From assembly GCF_014851865.1 (NCBI RefSeq), contig NZ_JACVAM010000005.1, forward strand, positions 406,821 through 470,820: DNA of 64,000 bases, given 5' to 3'. A program made the translations under genes and the position numbers. The stretch is from Pseudomonas sp. PDM16 (GTDB lineage: Bacteria > Pseudomonadota > Gammaproteobacteria > Pseudomonadales > Pseudomonadaceae). The notes under the pieces were generated by a model. It worked only from the letters and a program-made list of their open reading frames with translations, did not search any database and was not told where the DNA came from. Each line of letters begins with the position of its first letter. Within the stretch, counting starts at the first letter, position 1. Of the stretch, positions 45,331 to 54,382 are shown one piece after another.

Positions 45331-46737
45331 ATGAGCGCGTGGCGCACTATCAGCCTGTGGATGGACCAGCTCGACGAGCCGCTGACGCCGCGGCCGAGCC
45401 TGCAGGCCGACCTGCGTGCCGACGTGGTGATCGTCGGCGCCGGCTATACCGGCCTGTGGACGGCCTACTATCTCAAGCGCCAGGCGCCGCATCTGCGCAT
45501 TGCCATTCTCGAGGCCGAAACGGCCGGCTTCGGCGCTTCCGGGCGCAACGGCGGCTGGCTGATGGGCAATATCCTTGGCGAGGATCGCCTGCTCGCCGGC
45601 CTGCCGGCCGAGCCACGGCGCGCGGCCTTCGACCTGCTGCACGGGATTCCTGATGAAGTGGCGAGTGTCACCGAGCGTGAGGGTATCGCCTGTGATCTGC
45701 GCAAGGGCGGTGTGCTCTATTGCTCCGCGCGCTATCCCGAGCAGTTGAGCGGCTTGCAGGAGCATCTGCAGCACCTGCGTAGCCTCGGCCTGGGGGAGGA
45801 CGACTACCGCTGGCTGGAGCCGGGCGAACTGGCTGAGCAGCTGCGCGTAGCCAACCCCTATGGCGCGCTCTACAGCCCGCACTGCGCCACCATTCAGCCG
45901 GCCAAGCTGGCACGCGGGCTGGCGCGTTGCATCGAGGCCATGGGGGTCGAACTGTACGAGCAGAGTCGGGTGACAGGCTGGGAGCGTGGGGTGGTCCGTA
46001 CCGCCAATGGCAGTGTGCAGGCCGACTGGGTGGTGCCGGCTGTCGAGGGCTATGCCGCCAGCCTGCCACCGCTGGGCCGGCATCAGTTGCCGGTACAGAG
46101 CCTGCTGGTAGCCACCGAGCCATTGCCAGCTGCCACCTGGGCCGAGATCGGCCTGGAGCGTGGCCAGGCCTTCAGCGAGGCCAGCCGCCAGGTCACCTAT
46201 GGCCAGCGCAGCGCCGATGATCGCCTGGTATTCGGCGCCCGCGGCGGCTATCGCTTCGGTGGCCGGCTGCGCAGCGATTTCAATCTGACCGAGGGCGAGC
46301 GCGAGCTGCGTCGCTACCTGTTCGGCGAGCTGTTCCCACAACTGCGCAATGTGCGCCTGACCCACGCCTGGGGCGGCAACCTAGGCATGGCCCGGCGTTT
46401 CCACCCGCACATGCTGCGCGACGTGCGCAACGGCATCGCTCTGTCCGGCGGCTACGGCGGCGAGGGCGTGGGCGCCAGCAACCTGGGCGGTCGTACGCTT
46501 GCGGCACTGATCCTCGGCCAGGACAACGAACTGACCCGCCAGCCATGGGTGTACAGCGACTCTGGCCTGGAGCGTCTTCCCGGCTGGGAGCCGGAACCCC
46601 TGCGCTGGCTTGGTTACAACGCCATCATCCGCAGCTTCGTGCATGAGGACCGGGTGCTGGCCGAACCCGCCAGCGCGCCCTGGCGCCGCCGGCTGGCACA
46701 GGGTGTGGCGGGCTTTATGGAAGGCTTCATGAAATGA
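45331..46737 (+). CDS. FAD-dependent oxidoreductase, gamma-glutamylputrescine-oxidase-like (DAO family)
   Basis: The 468-residue flavoenzyme has the FAD motif VVIVGAGYTGLWTAYYL near residue 35 and the GFGASGRNGGWL loop typical of the PuuB/OrdL group. A C-terminal FAD-binding segment (ALSGGYGGEGVGASNLGGR) completes the DAO fold. Such enzymes oxidise secondary or glutamylated amines with release of H2O2 or transfer to quinone. GGAG six bases before ATG 45331 decides the start. It overlaps or abuts a cupin gene, with a polyamine-binding protein gene next, pointing to uptake and breakdown of a polyamine-like compound. Confidence 0.85.
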   Translation: MSAWRTISLWMDQLDEPLTPRPSLQADLRADVVIVGAGYTGLWTAYYLKRQAPHLRIAILEAETAGFGASGRNGGWLMGNILGEDRLLAGLPAEPRRAAFDLLHGIPDEVASVTEREGIACDLRKGGVLYCSARYPEQLSGLQEHLQHLRSLGLGEDDYRWLEPGELAEQLRVANPYGALYSPHCATIQPAKLARGLARCIEAMGVELYEQSRVTGWERGVVRTANGSVQADWVVPAVEGYAASLPPLGRHQLPVQSLLVATEPLPAATWAEIGLERGQAFSEASRQVTYGQRSADDRLVFGARGGYRFGGRLRSDFNLTEGERELRRYLFGELFPQLRNVRLTHAWGGNLGMARRFHPHMLRDVRNGIALSGGYGGEGVGASNLGGRTLAALILGQDNELTRQPWVYSDSGLERLPGWEPEPLRWLGYNAIIRSFVHEDRVLAEPASAPWRRRLAQGVAGFMEGFMK

Positions 46738-46751
46738 CAGCGGAGAATCCG

Positions 46752-47093
46752 ATGAGCATCGATCACTTCAAGAACACCACCGAGCTGGCCCTGGACGAGG
46801 TCCATCCAGTGACGGTGCCGCTGGGCGAGCCGCACGCGGTAACCCGTACCCATAGCATCGAACGCACCGATGGTGTCGAGGCCGGTGTGTGGGAATGCAG
46901 CCCCGGCCGCTGGCGTCGGCAGATCGTCCAGCAGGAGTTCTGCCATTTCATCGCCGGGCGCTGCACCTTCACCCCGGACGGCGGCGAGCCGATCGAGATC
47001 CGTGCCGGCGACGCGCTGATGATGCCGGCCAACACCACCGGCGTGTGGGACATACAAGAAACCGTACGCAAGACCTTCGTGCTGATCCATTGA
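46752..47093 (+). CDS. Cupin-domain protein (DUF861, cupin_3)
   Basis: The 113-residue single cupin has the DUF861 core (GVWECSPGRWRRQIVQQEFCHFI, then RAGDALMMPANTTGVWDI). ATG 46752 is preceded by GGAGAATCCG; an upstream ATG at 46734 overlaps the oxidase stop as ATGA and is an alternative. Members often accompany amine oxidases of this type and may process or bind the product; the exact reaction is not known. Confidence 0.82.
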   Translation: MSIDHFKNTTELALDEVHPVTVPLGEPHAVTRTHSIERTDGVEAGVWECSPGRWRRQIVQQEFCHFIAGRCTFTPDGGEPIEIRAGDALMMPANTTGVWDIQETVRKTFVLIH

Positions 47094-47147
47094 TCGGCAC
47101 AGCCCCCTGAGTCACTGCCTAACAAGAACAATCAACGAGGTATACCC

Positions 47148-48224
47148 ATGCTCAAGAAACTCCTCCCGCTGATGCTCGTGGCGTCCGTCAGTCAGGCCGC
47201 CGAGGGCGTGCGCATCTACAACTGGACCGACTATATCGCCCCGGACACCCTGAAGAACTTCGAGAAGGCCAGCGGCCAGAAGGCCCACTACGACGTCTAC
47301 GACAGCAACGAGACCCTGGACGCCAAGCTGATGGCCGGTCGCTCCGGCTATGACGTGGTGTTCCCCTCCAACCACTTCATGGCCCGGCAGATCCAGGGCG
47401 GTGCGCTGAAGCAGCTCGACCGTAGCAAGCTGCCTGGCTGGAGCAACCTCAACCCGGTGCTGATGAAGGCGCTGGAGACTAACGACCCGGGCAACCAGCA
47501 TGGCTTCCCCTACCTGTGGGGCACCACCGGCATTGGCTACAACGTCGACAAGGTCAAGGCTGTGCTCGGCGAAGGTGTGACTGTGGATTCCTGGGATCTG
47601 ATCTTCAAGCCCGAGAACATGGCCAAGCTGGCCCAGTGTGGCGTGGCTATCCTCGATAACGGTCCGGAGATGCTGCCGATTGCCTTGCACCAGCTGGGCC
47701 TGCCGCACCATAGCCAGAACCTCGACGACTACAAGCAGGCCGAGGCGCTGCTGATGGAGATGCGCAAGAACGTTCGCTATTTCCATTCTTCCAAGTACGT
47801 CGGTGAGCTGGCCAATGGCGACATCTGCTTGGCCGTAGGCTTTTCCGGCGACATCATGCAGGCCGCCAGCCGCGCCAGCGAAGCCGGCAACGGGGTGAAG
47901 ATCGAGTACGTGATTCCGAAGGAGGGGGCGCCCATGTGGTTCGATATGGCAACCATGCCAGTCGATGCGCCGAACGAAGAGGCCGGCTATGCCTTCCTGA
48001 ACTACCTGTTGCAGCCGGAGGTAGCGGCCTCCATCAGCGGCTACGTGCATTACGCCAACGGCAACCAGAAGGCGGATGCCTTGGTCGATCCAGCGCTGCG
48101 GGCGGACAACAAGGTCTACCCCCCCGAGGAGGTAATGACCAAGCTGTATGCGCTGGAAGCCATGCCGCTGAAGATCGACCGGGTGCGCACGCGCATCTGG
48201 AGCAAGGTGAAGAGCGGCACCTGA
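47148..48224 (+). CDS. Polyamine-type ABC transporter periplasmic substrate-binding protein (PotF/SpuD-like)
   Basis: The 358-residue protein has a signal peptide (residues 1–17) and the PotD/PotF opening VRIYNWTDYIAPDTLKNFEK. Segments YDVVFPSNHFMARQI and FPYLWGTTGIGYN line the ligand site in the family. It lacks adjacent permease and ATPase genes, so it either works with a distant spermidine/putrescine transporter or signals ligand presence. It is the last gene of the amine cluster and is followed by a bidirectional terminator. Confidence 0.88.
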   Translation: MLKKLLPLMLVASVSQAAEGVRIYNWTDYIAPDTLKNFEKASGQKAHYDVYDSNETLDAKLMAGRSGYDVVFPSNHFMARQIQGGALKQLDRSKLPGWSNLNPVLMKALETNDPGNQHGFPYLWGTTGIGYNVDKVKAVLGEGVTVDSWDLIFKPENMAKLAQCGVAILDNGPEMLPIALHQLGLPHHSQNLDDYKQAEALLMEMRKNVRYFHSSKYVGELANGDICLAVGFSGDIMQAASRASEAGNGVKIEYVIPKEGAPMWFDMATMPVDAPNEEAGYAFLNYLLQPEVAASISGYVHYANGNQKADALVDPALRADNKVYPPEEVMTKLYALEAMPLKIDRVRTRIWSKVKSGT

Positions 48225-48233
48225 CGATACAGC

Positions 48234-48263
48234 GCCCCGGGCAGGTGATACCTGCTCCGGGGC
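48234..48263. terminator. Long hairpin between the polyamine-binding protein gene and alaA
   Basis: GCCCCGG-GCAGGT pairs with ACCTGC-CCGGGGC (13 bp, one bulged T, loop GAT). It sits between convergent genes. The T tract is weak. Confidence 0.6.
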
Positions 48264-48269
48264 TAATCG

Positions 48270-49481
48270 CTACTGACGGTAGGTCTTGAGGAAGTTGCCG
48301 ATGCGGCTGATGGCCTGCTCCAGATCGTCGACGCGGGGCAGGGTGACCACGCGGAAGTGATCCGGCCATGGCCAGTTGAAGGCGGTGCCCTGGACGATCA
48401 GCAGCTTCTCGGAGAGCAGCAGGTCGAGGACGAATTTCTCGTCGTTGTGGATCGGGCAGACCTTCGGGTCGATCTTCGGGAAGGCGTAGAGCGCGCCCAT
48501 CGGCTTGACGCAGCTGACGCCGGGGATATCGTTGAGCAGCTCCCAGGCACGGTTGCGCTGTTCCAGCAGGCGACCTTGCGGCAGGACCAAGTCATTGATG
48601 CTCTGGTAGCCACCTAGCGCGGTCTGGATCGCGTGCTGGCTCGGCACGTTGGCGCACAGACGCATGTTGGCCAGGATATCCAGGCCCTCGATGTAGCTCT
48701 GTGCTCGGTGTTTCGGCCCGGAGATGGCGACCCAGCCGGAGCGGAACCCGGCCACACGGTAGCTCTTGGACAGGCCGTTGAAGGTCAGGCAGAGCACGTC
48801 CGGTGCCAGGGAGGCGGTGGAGATGTGCTGGGCTTCGTCATAGAGAATCTTGTCGTAGATCTCGTCGGAGAACAGCACCAGATTGTGCTGGCGCGCGAGC
48901 TCGACGATGCCTTCCAGTACTTCCTTGGAGTACACGGCACCGGTCGGGTTGTTAGGGTTGATCAGCACGATGGCCTTGGTGTTGCTGCTGATCTTGGCCT
49001 TCATGTCGGCCAGATCGGGGAACCAGCCGGCCTGCTCGTCGCACAGGTAATGCACTGGTTTGCCGCCGGCGAGGGCCACGGCTGCAGTCCACAGAGGGTA
49101 GTCGGGCGCCGGGATCAATACCTCGTCACCGTTGTTGAGCAGGGCCTGCATGGCCATCACGATCAGCTCGGACACACCGTTGCCGAGGTAGATATCCTCG
49201 ATACCGACACCTTCCACCTGCTTCTGCTGGTAGTACTGCATCACCGCCTTGCGTGCGCTGAACAGGCCTTTGGAGTCGCTGTAGCCCTGCGCGGTCGGCA
49301 GGTTGCGGATCACGTCCTGGAGGATTTCCTCAGGGGCCTCGAAACCGAACGGTGCAGGGTTGCCGATGTTCAGCTTGAGGATGCGTTGACCTTCCTCTTC
49401 CAGGCGTTTGGCGTGCTTGAGCACCGGCCCGCGGATGTCGTAGCAGACGTTGGCGAGCTTGTTCGATTTGCTGACCTGCAT
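48270..49481 (-). CDS. alaA: Alanine aminotransferase (AlaA/YfbQ type)
   Basis: The 403-residue class I/II PLP enzyme closely follows the E. coli AlaA sequence as I remember it (NVCYDIRGPVLK, LNIGNPAPFGF, AQGYSDSKGLFSARKA). The PLP-binding Lys lies in NGLSKSYRVAGFRSGW and the PLP-phosphate Asp-Tyr region in DEIYDKILYDEA. It interconverts pyruvate and alanine using glutamate. I choose ATG 49481 because the longer frame adds 78 residues foreign to the family. It is divergent from msrB. Confidence 0.92.
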   Translation of the reverse strand: MQVSKSNKLANVCYDIRGPVLKHAKRLEEEGQRILKLNIGNPAPFGFEAPEEILQDVIRNLPTAQGYSDSKGLFSARKAVMQYYQQKQVEGVGIEDIYLGNGVSELIVMAMQALLNNGDEVLIPAPDYPLWTAAVALAGGKPVHYLCDEQAGWFPDLADMKAKISSNTKAIVLINPNNPTGAVYSKEVLEGIVELARQHNLVLFSDEIYDKILYDEAQHISTASLAPDVLCLTFNGLSKSYRVAGFRSGWVAISGPKHRAQSYIEGLDILANMRLCANVPSQHAIQTALGGYQSINDLVLPQGRLLEQRNRAWELLNDIPGVSCVKPMGALYAFPKIDPKVCPIHNDEKFVLDLLLSEKLLIVQGTAFNWPWPDHFRVVTLPRVDDLEQAISRIGNFLKTYRQ

Positions 49482-49652
49482 GATGCTGTGTGTCCCGATA
49501 TGAAGATGCCGCTGGCGGCGCAGGGAAAATTCGTCCTTGCATACCGTTATACGGCATAAAGACTGGCGTCCAAGGAGGGACGCATGATACGTGCGGCCCG
49601 ATGCCCGGAAAAGGTACAGGTCGGGCTTTTTTCTGCCCCTGAGGTGTGCACC

Positions 49653-50045
49653 ATGGAAAAGATCGATAAACCCCTGGAAGCCTGGCGCGACGAGCTTTCC
49701 GACGCCCAGTTCCACGTCTGTCGGCTAGGAGGTACCGAACGTGCCTTCACCGGCGAGTACCATGACAGCAAGGTGCCCGGCATCTATCACTGTGCCTGTT
49801 GCGGCGAGGCACTGTTCGACTCGGATGCCAAGTACGACTCCGGTAGCGGCTGGCCGAGCTATTTCCAGCCCCTGGGTGATGGTGTGATTGCCGAAAAGGA
49901 GGATTTCAGCCACGGCATGCACCGTATCGAGGTGAAGTGCGCCAAGTGTGATGCTCATCTGGGTCACGTCTTCCCGGATGGTCCGCGGCCGACTGGGCTG
50001 CGCTACTGCATCAACTCGGTGTCGCTCAAGCTGGAGCCCAGATAA
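49653..50045 (+). CDS. msrB: Peptide-methionine (R)-S-oxide reductase
   Basis: The 130-residue enzyme repairs methionine-R-sulfoxide in proteins. Two CxxC zinc motifs (CACCGE, CAKCDAH) and the catalytic Cys in RYCINSVSL are present, as is the SGSGWPSYF substrate loop. ATG 49653 gives the normal length; the upstream extension of the frame is atypical. It is followed by a hairpin and then the gpx-ospR promoter. Confidence 0.95.
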   Translation: MEKIDKPLEAWRDELSDAQFHVCRLGGTERAFTGEYHDSKVPGIYHCACCGEALFDSDAKYDSGSGWPSYFQPLGDGVIAEKEDFSHGMHRIEVKCAKCDAHLGHVFPDGPRPTGLRYCINSVSLKLEPR

Positions 50046-50048
50046 GGC

Positions 50049-50070
50049 GGGCTCGCCAACTGGCGAGCCC
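50049..50070 (+). terminator. Perfect hairpin after msrB
   Basis: GGGCTCGCCA and TGGCGAGCCC form a 10-bp perfect stem separated by two bases. No T run follows directly, so it may be an inefficient terminator or an mRNA-stabilising structure. Confidence 0.55.
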
Positions 50071-50087
50071 ATCTCCTTGATAATTGA

Positions 50088-50116
50088 TTGTGTGCAATTA
50101 AATTGCTCGCTATATT
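50088..50116 (+). promoter_or_regulatory. gpx-ospR promoter with a palindromic operator in its spacer
   Basis: TTGTGT (50088–50093) and TATATT (50111–50116) are exactly 17 bases apart. The spacer contains a perfect 13-bp palindrome GCAATTAAATTGC (50094–50106). MarR/OhrR-type regulators bind AT-rich palindromes of this kind, so this is the likely autoregulatory site of the OspR-like repressor encoded two genes downstream. Confidence 0.6.
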
Positions 50117-50149
50117 CGCCCCACCTCAACGTGCACGGAGCCTCAGGCC

Positions 50150-50635
50150 ATGAGCAGCAAGCTTCTCGATATTCCTGTCACCACCATCAAGGGCGAGCAG
50201 AAGACCCTGGCCGACTTCGGCGGCAAGGCCGTACTGGTGGTCAACACCGCCAGCAAATGCGGCTTCACCCCGCAGTACAAAGGCCTGGAGAGTGTCTGGC
50301 AGCAGTACAAGGACAAAGGTCTGGTGGTGCTGGGCTTCCCCTGCAACCAGTTCGGCAAGCAGGAGCCGGGCGACGAGGGCGCTATCAGTGAGTTCTGTGA
50401 GCTGAACTTCGGCGTGAGCTTTCCTCTGTTCAAGAAGATCGATGTCAATGGCAGCGACGCCCACCCACTCTTCGTCCAGCTGAAGAAGCGCGCCCCGGGC
50501 CTGCTTGGCAGCCAGGGCATCAAGTGGAACTTCACCAAATTCCTGATCAGCGCCGACGGTGCTGAGGTCAAGCGCTTCGCCCCTACCACCAAGCCGGAAG
50601 AGCTGACAGCCGAGATCGAAGCACTGCTGAGATGA
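50150..50635 (+). CDS. gpx: Glutathione peroxidase (thiol peroxidase)
   Basis: The 161-residue enzyme reduces hydroperoxides. The active-site residue is Cys37 (NTASKCGFTPQYKG), not selenocysteine. The Gln and Trp of the tetrad lie in FPCNQFGKQEPG and KWNFTKFLI. Cys-type bacterial homologues usually use thioredoxin as reductant. Its stop overlaps the following regulator gene by four bases (ATGA), so both are translated from one transcript. Confidence 0.95.
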   Translation: MSSKLLDIPVTTIKGEQKTLADFGGKAVLVVNTASKCGFTPQYKGLESVWQQYKDKGLVVLGFPCNQFGKQEPGDEGAISEFCELNFGVSFPLFKKIDVNGSDAHPLFVQLKKRAPGLLGSQGIKWNFTKFLISADGAEVKRFAPTTKPEELTAEIEALLR

Positions 50636-51099
50636 ATGCCTCGCACGACATCGAGGCGCCGCTGCTGCTGGACAACCAGCTGTGCTTCAAGCTCTACGCC
50701 GCCTCTCGGGCGGTCATTCGTGGCTACAAGCCGATGCTCGACGCGCTTGGCCTGACTTACCCGCAGTATCTGGCCATGCTGGTGCTGTGGGAGTGGCAGG
50801 CGGTGCCGCCGGAGCAGCCGACGGTCAAGGCGTTGGGCGACCGGCTGATGCTCGATTCCGGCACCCTCACACCGCTGCTCAAGCGTTTGGAACAGTTGGG
50901 GTTGGTGCAGCGCCGTCGCTCCAGCGCCGACGAGCGCGAGCTGCATCTGGCGCTCACCGCTGAAGGGTTGGCATTGAAGGGCAAGGTGCTGCCGCTGAAG
51001 AACCAACTGCTGTGCGAAAGCGGAGTCGACATGAACGAGCTGGAGGGGTTACGCCAGAGTCTCGGGCAGCTGTTGGCGCTGGTTACCGCACGGTCGTGA
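50632..51099 (+). CDS. ospR: MarR/OhrR-family thiol-sensing regulator (OspR-like)
   Basis: The 155-residue winged-helix regulator has the OhrR N-terminal redox cysteine (Cys18 in DNQLCFKLYAASR) and a second Cys near residue 129 (LLCESG), the pattern of a two-Cys sensor. The winged helix reads VKALGDRLMLDSGTLTPLLKRLEQLGLV, with the wing DERELHLALT. Position between gpx and the sagS homologue matches P. aeruginosa ospR, which represses the adjacent gpx and affects pigment and oxidative-stress genes. The symbol rests on this synteny plus family. Confidence 0.85.
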   Translation: MNASHDIEAPLLLDNQLCFKLYAASRAVIRGYKPMLDALGLTYPQYLAMLVLWEWQAVPPEQPTVKALGDRLMLDSGTLTPLLKRLEQLGLVQRRRSSADERELHLALTAEGLALKGKVLPLKNQLLCESGVDMNELEGLRQSLGQLLALVTARS

Positions 51100-53443
51100 G
51101 CGGCAGCCAGTTGTCCAGCAGGGCGGCCAGGTCCTCGCGGCGGAAGGGCTTGGCCAGGTAGTCGTTCATGCCCGCGGCCTGGCAACGCTCGCGCTCGTCG
51201 GGCAGGGCATTGGCGGTCAGGGCGATGATCGGCAGATCTGCCCACTGTTCGCGCTGGCGGATGCGTCGGGTCGCCTCGTAGCCATCCATCACCGGCATGT
51301 TGCAGTCCATTAGCACCAACTCGACCGTATGTTTCTCCAGATAGGCAATGGCTTCGCCGCCGTGAGCGGTCACCGCCACTTCGCAGCCCAGCTTGGTCAG
51401 CATGCCTTTGGCAACCATCTGATTGACCTGATTGTCCTCCACCAGCAGCACGCGGGCCTGATGTGTGCGGGGCGCCGGTTTGTCCGCGGGTTCGGTGCTG
51501 GTGGTCAGATGGGGGGTTAGCAGGCGCTGCAGGGTCTGGTGCAAAGCGGTGCGGGAGAGGGGGCGAGCCAGTTGTTCGAACGGTACCAGGTTGGCTGCCT
51601 GCTCACTGGCGATGAAGGTGCCGTAGGCCGACACCAGCAGCATCGGCCTGGAAAAGCGCTGGCGCAGCTGGAGCAGATGCTCGGGGTTGGCGCAGATCAG
51701 CAGGTCTAGCTGTTGATCCTGTGGTGGGGTGCCCTCGTCCAGTCGCTGATAGTCGAGTCCCCAGTTCGGCAACCAGTTGTCCAGCAGCTCCGCCAGGCCG
51801 CTGCCGGCCTGGCATATGGCGGCGATACGCCCAGGTAGTGGTGGCAGGCGACTTGCCGGCGCGTGGGTCGGCAGTGGCAGGGTGGCGCTGAACTGGCTGC
51901 CGAAGCCTTCCTGCGAGCTCAACTCCAACTGCCCGTCCATGGCCTCGCACAGGCGCCGGGTCAGAGCGAGACCGAGCCCGGTACCGCCGAACTGTCGGGT
52001 GATGCCGGCACCAGCCTGAATGAAGGGCTGGAAGATGCGGGCTTGCGCCTCTTCGGGAATGCCTATGCCTGTGTCGCTGACCTGTATCTGCACGCCGCCA
52101 GGTGTGGGCGAAACGCGCAGGTCGACGCGGCCGAAACGGGTGAACTTGAGAGCGTTGGAGAGCAGGTTGCTGACGATCTGCCGGACTCGGGTCGGGTCGC
52201 CGAGCACCAGCGCCGGCAGCCTCGGGTCGATCAGGCAGGTAAGCTCCACCTGCGGGGCGGTGTTCTGCGACAGCAGGCTGGCGGTTTCCTCTACCAGCGA
52301 GCCGAGGTCGAAGGGGATCCGTTCCAGCTCGAGCTGGCCGGCCTCGAACTTGGACAGGTCGAGTATGTCGTTGAGCAGATCCACCAGGACCTTGCCCGAG
52401 TCATGGGCGATCGACAGCTGCTGGCGCTGCTCGCTGCCCAGCGGGCCGTCCAGCGACAGCGCGAGCATGCCCAGCAGCCCGTTGAGCGGGGTTCGTATCT
52501 CGTGGCTCATGTTGGCCAGGAAGGCGGCGCGGGCCTGGGCCATCTCCAGGGCCGTACTGCGCGCATGCTCCAGCTCCTGGTTGGAATGCGTGAGTCGGGC
52601 GTTGGTTGCCTTCAGCTCGGCGGTACGTGCCGAGACGATATTTTCCAGTTCGGACAGGTACTGGGTCAGACGGTCCTCGGCCTCGCGCCTCTGGCTGATC
52701 TCCTGGTGGGTGTTGGCCAGTTGCTGGTTGGTCACCGCCACCAGGGTGCCGACCTCGTCCCGTTCGTGACCCGGCGGGCACGGCACAGGCGAGAAGTCAC
52801 GGCGCGGATCACGATCGCTGAGGGCGCGGATGACGCCCACCAGCGGCTTGGTCAGCATGGCGTAGAACAGCACCAGCAGGATCAGCGACAGCATCAGGCT
52901 GCGGGCGAAACCGGTGAGCATCGTCAGCAGGGCCCGGCGCAGAAAGTGGCTGCCGAAGGCGTAGGTGTCGACTTCCAGGCGTAGTATGCCGAGGGATTCT
53001 TCGGGGGCGTGGCTGACGAAGAGCGGGTCCTCGAACTGGCGCCGCTCACCGAACATGAAGTCGCTGAATACCCGGTAGCGACTCTGTACCGGCGGGCGGT
53101 CCACCGAGGCCAGCACCAGGCCGCTGTTATCGATGATCTCTGCGCGCATCACTGCCGGTGAGCGCAGCAAGCCGAGGACCAGCTCCTGGGCCAGTTCGGC
53201 GTCGATGTTGTAGGAGATACGTGCTGCCGGGTTGTGGCTGATTTCCAATAGAGATTGGATTTCCCGGTCGATGGAGGCGTCTTCGCTGGCATAATCCAGA
53301 CCGACCTGGATCAGGCTCAGCAGAGTACCCAGGATGAAGGCCACCAGCACCGTCAATCTGGCCTGTTTGTACGACAGGCGATGGGTCAGAGAAATATCCA
53401 TCGGTGTGGCAGCTGAGTCCTTGATTCTGGCCTTGCCTAGCAT
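51083..53443 (-). CDS. sagS: Hybrid sensor histidine kinase (SagS-like)
   Basis: The 786-residue length equals what I recall for P. aeruginosa SagS, and the ospR-gpx-msrB-alaA neighbours match. It has an N-terminal helix (about residues 29–48), a periplasmic sensor region to about 175, a second membrane helix (about 180–203), a HAMP-like linker and coiled coil (to about 300), HisKA (phospho-His in NMSHEIRTPLNG), HATPase, a degenerate receiver (about 520–630), and a C-terminal receiver with the acceptor Asp in ELVLMDCNMPVMDG. SagS feeds the HptB branch of the Gac/Rsm network and the planktonic-to-biofilm switch. It is convergent with ospR, overlapping by 17 bases. Confidence 0.88.
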   Translation of the reverse strand: MLGKARIKDSAATPMDISLTHRLSYKQARLTVLVAFILGTLLSLIQVGLDYASEDASIDREIQSLLEISHNPAARISYNIDAELAQELVLGLLRSPAVMRAEIIDNSGLVLASVDRPPVQSRYRVFSDFMFGERRQFEDPLFVSHAPEESLGILRLEVDTYAFGSHFLRRALLTMLTGFARSLMLSLILLVLFYAMLTKPLVGVIRALSDRDPRRDFSPVPCPPGHERDEVGTLVAVTNQQLANTHQEISQRREAEDRLTQYLSELENIVSARTAELKATNARLTHSNQELEHARSTALEMAQARAAFLANMSHEIRTPLNGLLGMLALSLDGPLGSEQRQQLSIAHDSGKVLVDLLNDILDLSKFEAGQLELERIPFDLGSLVEETASLLSQNTAPQVELTCLIDPRLPALVLGDPTRVRQIVSNLLSNALKFTRFGRVDLRVSPTPGGVQIQVSDTGIGIPEEAQARIFQPFIQAGAGITRQFGGTGLGLALTRRLCEAMDGQLELSSQEGFGSQFSATLPLPTHAPASRLPPLPGRIAAICQAGSGLAELLDNWLPNWGLDYQRLDEGTPPQDQQLDLLICANPEHLLQLRQRFSRPMLLVSAYGTFIASEQAANLVPFEQLARPLSRTALHQTLQRLLTPHLTTSTEPADKPAPRTHQARVLLVEDNQVNQMVAKGMLTKLGCEVAVTAHGGEAIAYLEKHTVELVLMDCNMPVMDGYEATRRIRQREQWADLPIIALTANALPDERERCQAAGMNDYLAKPFRREDLAALLDNWLPLTTVR

Positions 53444-53491
53444 AGCCCATAGCGCCGGATGATCGGCAGTGGCGGATATGAGGAGTAAGTC

Positions 53492-54382
53492 GTGGATTCT
53501 CGCTTGAACAGTTTTCTGCAGCGCGCTGACTCGGTGCTGGAACGTCTTGAACCCCTGTTGCCCGCTACGCGGGTGGACTTGGATTGGGGCAAGGTAATTG
53601 CCGCTCGTTGGCAGCGCGAGGGGCGAAGCGGCTACCTGCAGCCGCTTCGGGTCAGTCTGGACCTACAGTTGTCCGATCTGGTCGGGGTGGATGCCCAATG
53701 TGCGCAGTTGGCGCGCAATACCCAGCAATTCGTCAATGGCCTGCCAGCCAACCATGCGCTGCTCTGGGGGGCGCGCGGAACCGGCAAGTCCTCGCTGGTG
53801 CGCGCGCTGCTGGCCGAACATGCCGATAGAGGCCTGCGCCTGATCGAGATCGAGCGCGACCACCTGGCCGACCTTCCCAGGGTGGTGGAGGCTCTCGCCG
53901 GGCTGCCGCAGCGCTTCGTGCTGTTCTGTGATGACCTGTCGTTCGAGTCGGGCGAAGGCGACTACCGGGTGCTCAAGAGCGTGCTGGACGGCTCCTTGGA
54001 GCGAGCGCCGGACAATGTGCTGCTGTATGCCACCTCCAACCGTCGCCACTTGGTGCCGGAGAAGGAGAGCGACAATGAACACTGGCAGATGGTCGACGGC
54101 GAACTGCATCCCAACGAGGCGGTTGAGGACAAGATTGCCTTGTCTGACCGTTTCGGACTGTGGATTTCTTTCTACCCATTCACTCAAGAGCATTTCCTTG
54201 CGGTGGTCCGGCACTGGATCGGTGTGCTGGCACAACAGGCCGGGCTGCAATGGCAGTGGAACCACGACTTGGAGATTCTGGCTATTCGCTGGGCGCTGGG
54301 GCGCGGCAATCGCAATGGCCGTTGTGCCTACCAGTTCGCTCGCAGCTGGGTCGGCCAACAGCTGCTGGAGGTGGCTCCGTGA
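53492..54382 (+). CDS. DUF815-family ATPase
   Basis: The 296-residue P-loop protein has Walker A GARGTGKSSLV (about residues 93–103) and a Walker B-like FVLFCDDLSFE. This is the DUF815 family, which is AAA-like and of unknown function. The start is GTG 53492, after a good AGGAG. Its stop overlaps the GTG of the next gene by four bases (GTGA), so it is translationally coupled to the free-methionine-sulfoxide reductase gene. Confidence 0.85.
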   Translation: MDSRLNSFLQRADSVLERLEPLLPATRVDLDWGKVIAARWQREGRSGYLQPLRVSLDLQLSDLVGVDAQCAQLARNTQQFVNGLPANHALLWGARGTGKSSLVRALLAEHADRGLRLIEIERDHLADLPRVVEALAGLPQRFVLFCDDLSFESGEGDYRVLKSVLDGSLERAPDNVLLYATSNRRHLVPEKESDNEHWQMVDGELHPNEAVEDKIALSDRFGLWISFYPFTQEHFLAVVRHWIGVLAQQAGLQWQWNHDLEILAIRWALGRGNRNGRCAYQFARSWVGQQLLEVAP

